From the NCBI GenBank assembly GCA_002308755.1, contig DBVR01000038.1, forward strand, positions 217 through 21,863: 21,647 nt of DNA, given 5' to 3'. Below, piece after piece: positions 21,557-21,647 of this stretch. A program made the position numbers and the translations under genes. The stretch is from Christensenella sp. UBA1259. Lineage in GTDB: Bacteria; Bacillota; Clostridia; Christensenellales; Borkfalkiaceae. The notes below the pieces were generated by a model. That model had not been told where the DNA came from, ran no database searches, and worked only from the letters and a program-made list of their open reading frames with translations. The first letter of the stretch is position 1, and each line of letters opens with the position of its first letter.

Positions 21557-21647
21557 AAAAGTTGCCCGGCAGGCCCAAGCCCGGCAGAGCAGATCCCCGG
21601 CTCACAACCTCCTTCACTTACTTATAGTCTGCTTTAAATGAGTTTCC
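21557..21647. other. GC-rich foldable stretch at the right edge, unidentified
   Basis: On the minus strand GGAGGTTG (near 21609) can pair with CAACTTTT (near 21562), enclosing GAGC/GCTC and a repeated TGCCGGGC, just before the small terminator. Its composition is richer in G and C than the surrounding intergenic DNA. No coding frame of useful length is visible: two minus-strand frames end within 11 codons of the edge (one reads ETHLKQTISK then stop) and may be the tail of a gene outside. It could be a structured RNA or a mobile element end; I cannot assign it. Confidence 0.3.

Noticed and set aside
21475..21613. 44-codon minus-strand frame starting GTG at the right edge (GSALPGLGLPGNFF)
   Set aside because: It crosses the tRNA-Gly promoter and runs into the tRNA gene; the GTG has no usable RBS.

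Overview
The window is ordinary chromosomal DNA of a low-to-mid GC Firmicutes-type bacterium, most likely an uncultivated Clostridia lineage. The evidence is the gene order of the division and cell wall (dcw) cluster, AGGAGG-type Shine-Dalgarno sites, TTGACA/TATAAT promoters, many ATA (Ile) codons, and intrinsic terminators with T-tracts. Placement below class is not possible from sequence reading alone. I see no phage, CRISPR array, transposase or defence gene.

Left block (1-4154, plus strand apart from the edge): the first codons of a DtxR/MntR-type metalloregulator leave the window on the minus strand. Facing it is a feoA-feoB iron(II) transport operon, followed by a small acidic protein, a short-chain dehydrogenase and a YitT-family membrane protein. 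A 9-bp inverted repeat between the divergent starts overlaps the regulator's -35 box and is a good operator candidate. The operon ends in a bidirectional terminator.

Middle (4182-6039): minus-strand genes for a nucleoside deaminase and ribosomal protein S20 (with an unusual 54-residue acidic/basic tail), then plus-strand glutamate racemase murI. feoA, the deaminase and murI have no Shine-Dalgarno site and carry a -10-like hexamer 5-6 nt before the ATG, which suggests leaderless mRNAs.

Core (6089-19439): a compact dcw cluster, mraZ-rsmH-ftsL-ftsI-murE-mraY-murD-ftsW-murA-ftsQ-ftsA-ftsZ, with one strong sigma-A promoter overlapping three 10-bp MraZ-box repeats and an intrinsic terminator after ftsZ. 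murI just upstream supplies D-glutamate. murF, murG, murB and murC are absent here and must lie elsewhere. FtsL has a long acidic cytoplasmic extension, and FtsA stops before the usual membrane-targeting helix.

Right block (19440-21647): a roughly 300-bp non-coding interval in which the 3' end of tRNA-Ala(GGC) and its terminator appear to be duplicated; tRNA-Ala on the minus strand; an Rrf2-family regulator with three cysteines plus cysK (cysteine synthase) under a perfect promoter overlapped by a dyad; a shared terminator; tRNA-Gly(CCC) on the minus strand; and a GC-rich, foldable, unidentified stretch at the edge.

No wholly new multi-gene system is evident. The most worthwhile oddities are the truncated FtsA beside an extended FtsL, the S20 tail, the FeoB Cys-rich extension, the leaderless starts, and the tRNA-flanking repeat interval.
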